This document shows positions 61,677 through 64,000 of a stretch of DNA of 64,000 nt, one piece after another. A model generated the notes under the pieces. The model was not told the origin of the DNA and ran no database searches. It saw nothing but the letters and a program-made list of their open reading frames with translations. The stretch's first letter is position 1; each line of letters opens with the position of its first letter. The DNA is from Paraperibacillus marinus (lineage in GTDB: Bacteria; Bacillota; Bacilli; Bacillales; DSM-1321), in assembly GCF_046237605.1 (NCBI RefSeq), contig NZ_CP143542.1, positions 2,294,001 to 2,358,000 on the forward strand, given 5' to 3'. A program made the position numbers and the translations under genes.

Positions 61677-62021
61677 TCATTCCAGCACTTCTATACGAAC
61701 AATGTCATCGAAGAAAATCCTGAACAGCTCATTCGCCGGACCGTCCGTTTCCAGATAAATCAGCTTATAAATTTCATCAAGCCGGTGCACCATCCCAATG
61801 CGCGTTTTTTCAAAGCCCTCTTCCCAGACGACCGCCATGATCTGCAGCTTAAATTCCATCGCAAAACAAATTTTGTTTTCAAACTCCTCTATTTGGTATT
61901 CATCGAGCAGCGGCTTCTCCACTCTGTTCTCATCCCTCTTCATTTCCTTAAGCATCTTCACATGCTCCGGCATAAAGAACGCACCCTGCCATTTAATCTT
62001 CCCTCTGTCCCTGATATTCAT
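61677..62021 (-). CDS. YolD-like protein
   Basis: 114 residues of the YolD family: start MNIRDRGKIKWQGAFFMPEH, VKMLKEMKRDENRVEKPLLD, and a helical core. In Bacillus the yolD-type genes are often SOS-controlled and adjacent to a Y-family DNA polymerase gene (uvrX/yqjW). No polymerase gene follows here, since the terminator at 61554 comes directly after it. GGAGG lies before the ATG. A LexA-like box sits 39 bases upstream. Confidence 0.85.
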   Translation of the reverse strand: MNIRDRGKIKWQGAFFMPEHVKMLKEMKRDENRVEKPLLDEYQIEEFENKICFAMEFKLQIMAVVWEEGFEKTRIGMVHRLDEIYKLIYLETDGPANELFRIFFDDIVRIEVLE

Positions 62022-62059
62022 CTTTCTTCCTCCTCAACAGCTATTATATGTTATTTATA

Positions 62060-62071
62060 GAACAAATGTTC
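62060..62071. promoter_or_regulatory. LexA (DinR)-like box upstream of the YolD gene
   Basis: GAACAAATGTTC, the palindromic core of the Bacillus SOS box; with flanks it matches CGAACRNRYGTTYC at 13 of 14 positions. It lies in the promoter region of a gene family known for SOS control. Confidence 0.7.
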
Positions 62072-62127
62072 CTATAATAAACCTTTTAATTTATTCCAGC
62101 TGCTGAGAACCTTGGGGAACCTTTTTA

Positions 62128-62167
62128 TAAAATAGCAAAAGCCGGCTAACTCAGCCAGCTTTTGCTA
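62128..62167 (-). terminator. Terminator of the GH3 gene
   Basis: TAGCAAAAGC/GCTTTTGCTA stem extended by GGCT/AGCC, with TTTTATAAAAAG on the minus strand, directly after the GH3 stop. Confidence 0.85.
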
Positions 62168-62176
62168 CATTCAAGA

Positions 62177-64000
62177 TTAATGCTTTTTATGGCCCTGATA
62201 CGTTCTCAAGCCATATCCCTTTTTGAAAAGAGGGTGCCGTTTATCATGGCTGTTGATTTGTTCCATATTTCTCGGCCATGTGAAGGACAGCTTTCCAGTG
62301 AACGGATAGTCTCCGAAGAGTACGTCAGCCACTCCCCCGCCTTCACTGCCAGGCAGCCAGGAGGCAACAAGTGCATCCATGTCTTTCAGCTGTTCGGTCA
62401 GAATCATTGGCCGGCCGGATTGCAGCAGGACGACCATAGGAACACCGGAAGCTTTTACTTTTTTCAACAGGTCGATATCTTCCTGCAGAAGTCCAAGGTC
62501 GTCACGGTCTCCGAACATTTCGGCATAAGGAGGTTCACCGATGACCACTACGGCCACATCATGTCCCTTGGCCCCGGTTCCGTCTGCGCTATAATCGACT
62601 TTTGTATTCTTGCCTGCTCCCTGCCGGATTCCTTCAAGGATAGTGGTGCCCGGAATCAGATCTTTTTCAGGCTGCCCCATCCACTGCGGGGAACCTCCCT
62701 GCCAGCTGATGGTCCAGCCGCCTGCCTGATAGCCCATATTGTCGGCTTTTTTTCCGGCAACGAAAATTTTATTGTTATTCTTTTTGAGCGGCAGCAGGTG
62801 GTTTTCATTTTTTAACAGAACCTGCGATTTCCTGACCGCTTCACGCGCGATGGCCCGGTTTTCCTTACCGCCGATTCCTTTAGCTGTTAAGCTTTGGTCG
62901 GAGTATGGCTTTTCAAAAAGCCCGTTTTCAAATTTTACCCTTAAAATCCGTCTTACGGCATCGTCAATTCGTTTCTTGGACACTTCGCCTGAACCAACCA
63001 GCTCTTTCGTCACAGAAAGGAATTGCTTCCAGTCATTAGGAATCATGAACAGATCAATTCCGGCATTCACACTGCGTTTTATGGAATCCCGGAAATCAGC
63101 CGGATTAATTTGCTGAGGTCCGTTATAATCTGAGATTACAAATCCAGTGAAGCCCAGTTCTCCCTTTAAGACCTCTGTGATCATATGATAATCTCCATGA
63201 GTTTTCAGGCCGTTGATGCTGGAGTAAGTGACCATGACAGTCCTTGCTCCCGCCCGGATGGCTTCTTTATAGGGCTTAATATGCTTCCGGATTTCCTGCT
63301 CGGTGTATTCGGTCACATTGCCCTGATCATCTCCGCCTTCAGTCAGTCCATCACCGACAAAATGCTTGATGGACGAAACCACATGCTTTCCTTTAAGGAA
63401 GTCGCGGTCCCTCTTATCCCCCTGCAGTCCTTCCACTAAGGCCGAACCCAGCCTGCCGGTGTCGCGCGGATCCTCACTATAACCTTCATACGTACGTCCC
63501 CAGCGGATATTCTGAGGTGCGGCAAGGACAGGTGCAAACGTATAAGAAATGCCGGTAGCCCGTACTTCTTCAGCCGTTGCCTCTCCTATCCGTTTCATGA
63601 GGCGGAGATCATTGGCCGCACCAAGGCCGATATTATGCGGAAAAATAGTAGCTCCATAAACATTGTTATGTCCATGGACGGCATCCACTCCGTAAATGAT
63701 GGGAATCCCAAGGCGTGTTGACATCGCTCCTTCCTGGAAGTTATCAATCATATCCGCCCAGTCTGCCGGTGTATTCCCAGTCGCCGGAAGTGAACCGCCG
63801 CCGCTCAGGACAGAGCCGATTCCGTAAGACTTAATGTCAGCGGCCGTGACCGCATTTCGTTCCGGCTGGACCATCTGGCCGATCTTTTCATCGAGCGTCA
63901 TTCTCGCTAAAAGATCGTTCACTCTTGTTTCAACCGGAAGTTTAGCGTTTTTATAAGAAACCCCAGATTCCTTTGCCTCTACGCTGTATGACTGTCCTCC
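62177..64000 (-). CDS. Glycoside hydrolase family 3 (beta-glucosidase-like), 5' end cut by window
   Basis: 607 codons are visible; the frame continues upstream past the right edge (the first visible residues read GGQSYSVEAKESGVSYKNAK). The GTG at 63922 is not needed as start. GH3 N-terminal TIM barrel: DEKIGQMVQPERN, YGVDAVHGHNNVYGATIFPH, KHFVGDGLTEGGDDQGN, and the nucleophile Asp in GFVISDYNGPQQI (visible residue 291). C-terminal domain: REAVRKSQVLLKNENHLLPL and FTWPRNMEQINSHD. It should release glucose or related sugars from beta-glucosides, and fits the nearby ROK kinase in sugar use. The signal peptide, if present, lies outside the window. Confidence 0.93.
   Translation of the reverse strand, partial: GGQSYSVEAKESGVSYKNAKLPVETRVNDLLARMTLDEKIGQMVQPERNAVTAADIKSYGIGSVLSGGGSLPATGNTPADWADMIDNFQEGAMSTRLGIPIIYGVDAVHGHNNVYGATIFPHNIGLGAANDLRLMKRIGEATAEEVRATGISYTFAPVLAAPQNIRWGRTYEGYSEDPRDTGRLGSALVEGLQGDKRDRDFLKGKHVVSSIKHFVGDGLTEGGDDQGNVTEYTEQEIRKHIKPYKEAIRAGARTVMVTYSSINGLKTHGDYHMITEVLKGELGFTGFVISDYNGPQQINPADFRDSIKRSVNAGIDLFMIPNDWKQFLSVTKELVGSGEVSKKRIDDAVRRILRVKFENGLFEKPYSDQSLTAKGIGGKENRAIAREAVRKSQVLLKNENHLLPLKKNNNKIFVAGKKADNMGYQAGGWTISWQGGSPQWMGQPEKDLIPGTTILEGIRQGAGKNTKVDYSADGTGAKGHDVAVVVIGEPPYAEMFGDRDDLGLLQEDIDLLKKVKASGVPMVVLLQSGRPMILTEQLKDMDALVASWLPGSEGGGVADVLFGDYPFTGKLSFTWPRNMEQINSHDKRHPLFKKGYGLRTYQGHKKH

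Overview
The window looks like a chromosomal segment of a low-to-mid GC, spore-forming Bacillaceae (Bacillus, Cytobacillus or Mesobacillus type). The evidence is strong GGAGG ribosome binding sites, frequent TTG and GTG starts, U-tailed intrinsic terminators after most genes, and Bacillus-type genes: cysJI with a divergent cysL, fused opuA genes, a yneK-like DUF2621 gene, mqo, a CspB/D-type cold-shock gene, CarD, YolD and an RsbR paralogue. No rRNA or CRISPR is present. The species cannot be fixed from the sequence.

Layout. 0-11 kb: a cut-off P-loop gene, a nitroreductase, sulfite reductase cysJI with divergent cysL, an acetyltransferase, a serine hydrolase, an MbcS-like acyl-CoA ligase, and decayed sequence. 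11-15 kb: the opuA-type glycine betaine transporter, flanked by a 43-bp relic of a selenocysteine tRNA and by a full tRNA-Sec (anticodon UCA). 15-22.5 kb: accessory island with a frameshifted tyrosine integrase next to tRNA-Sec, AT-rich orphan genes, an intact IS1182-family element inserted in the loop of a terminator, phage-like gene fragments and a YhgE/Pip remnant. 22.5-31 kb: an RsbR-type stressosome protein, a cyanase gene with a formate/nitrite-family transporter, a Cys-rich possible spore-surface protein, a large secreted Ig-like repeat protein, and an Ltp lipoprotein.

31-42 kb: the most interesting metabolic region. Ten closely spaced minus-strand genes lie downstream of a PucR-family regulator: racemase, DMT permease, OPT permease, DUF917, DUF1177, AroM, an aminopeptidase-like protein, two nitroreductases and DUF6092. 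This looks like an uncharacterised catabolic system, possibly for hydantoin- or thiohydantoin-like compounds. 42.5-45.3 kb: an ECF41-type sigma factor with its fused regulatory domain, in an operon with an NAD(P)/FAD oxidoreductase and DUF2867, preceded by a match to the ECF41 promoter. 45.3-47 kb: tRNA-Leu(CAG), then an IS1595-family element with perfect 8-bp target duplications, an intact zinc-ribbon passenger gene and a broken transposase.

47-64 kb: mqo, DUF4395, a secreted M14 carboxypeptidase, a 41-codon gene, a nucleotidyltransferase, MarR, GNAT, CarD, a cold-shock gene, a roughly 15-unit 51-bp tandem repeat, a ROK sugar kinase with a cre-like site, DUF6241, an alpha/beta hydrolase broken by a frameshift and an IS3-family (IS150-type) insertion, a YolD gene with a LexA-like box, and a GH3 glycosidase cut by the right edge.

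Three insertion sequences with defined ends and target duplications, plus many gene remnants, show repeated insertion and decay in the accessory parts. All assignments come from reading the sequence and from knowledge of protein families; no database search was run.
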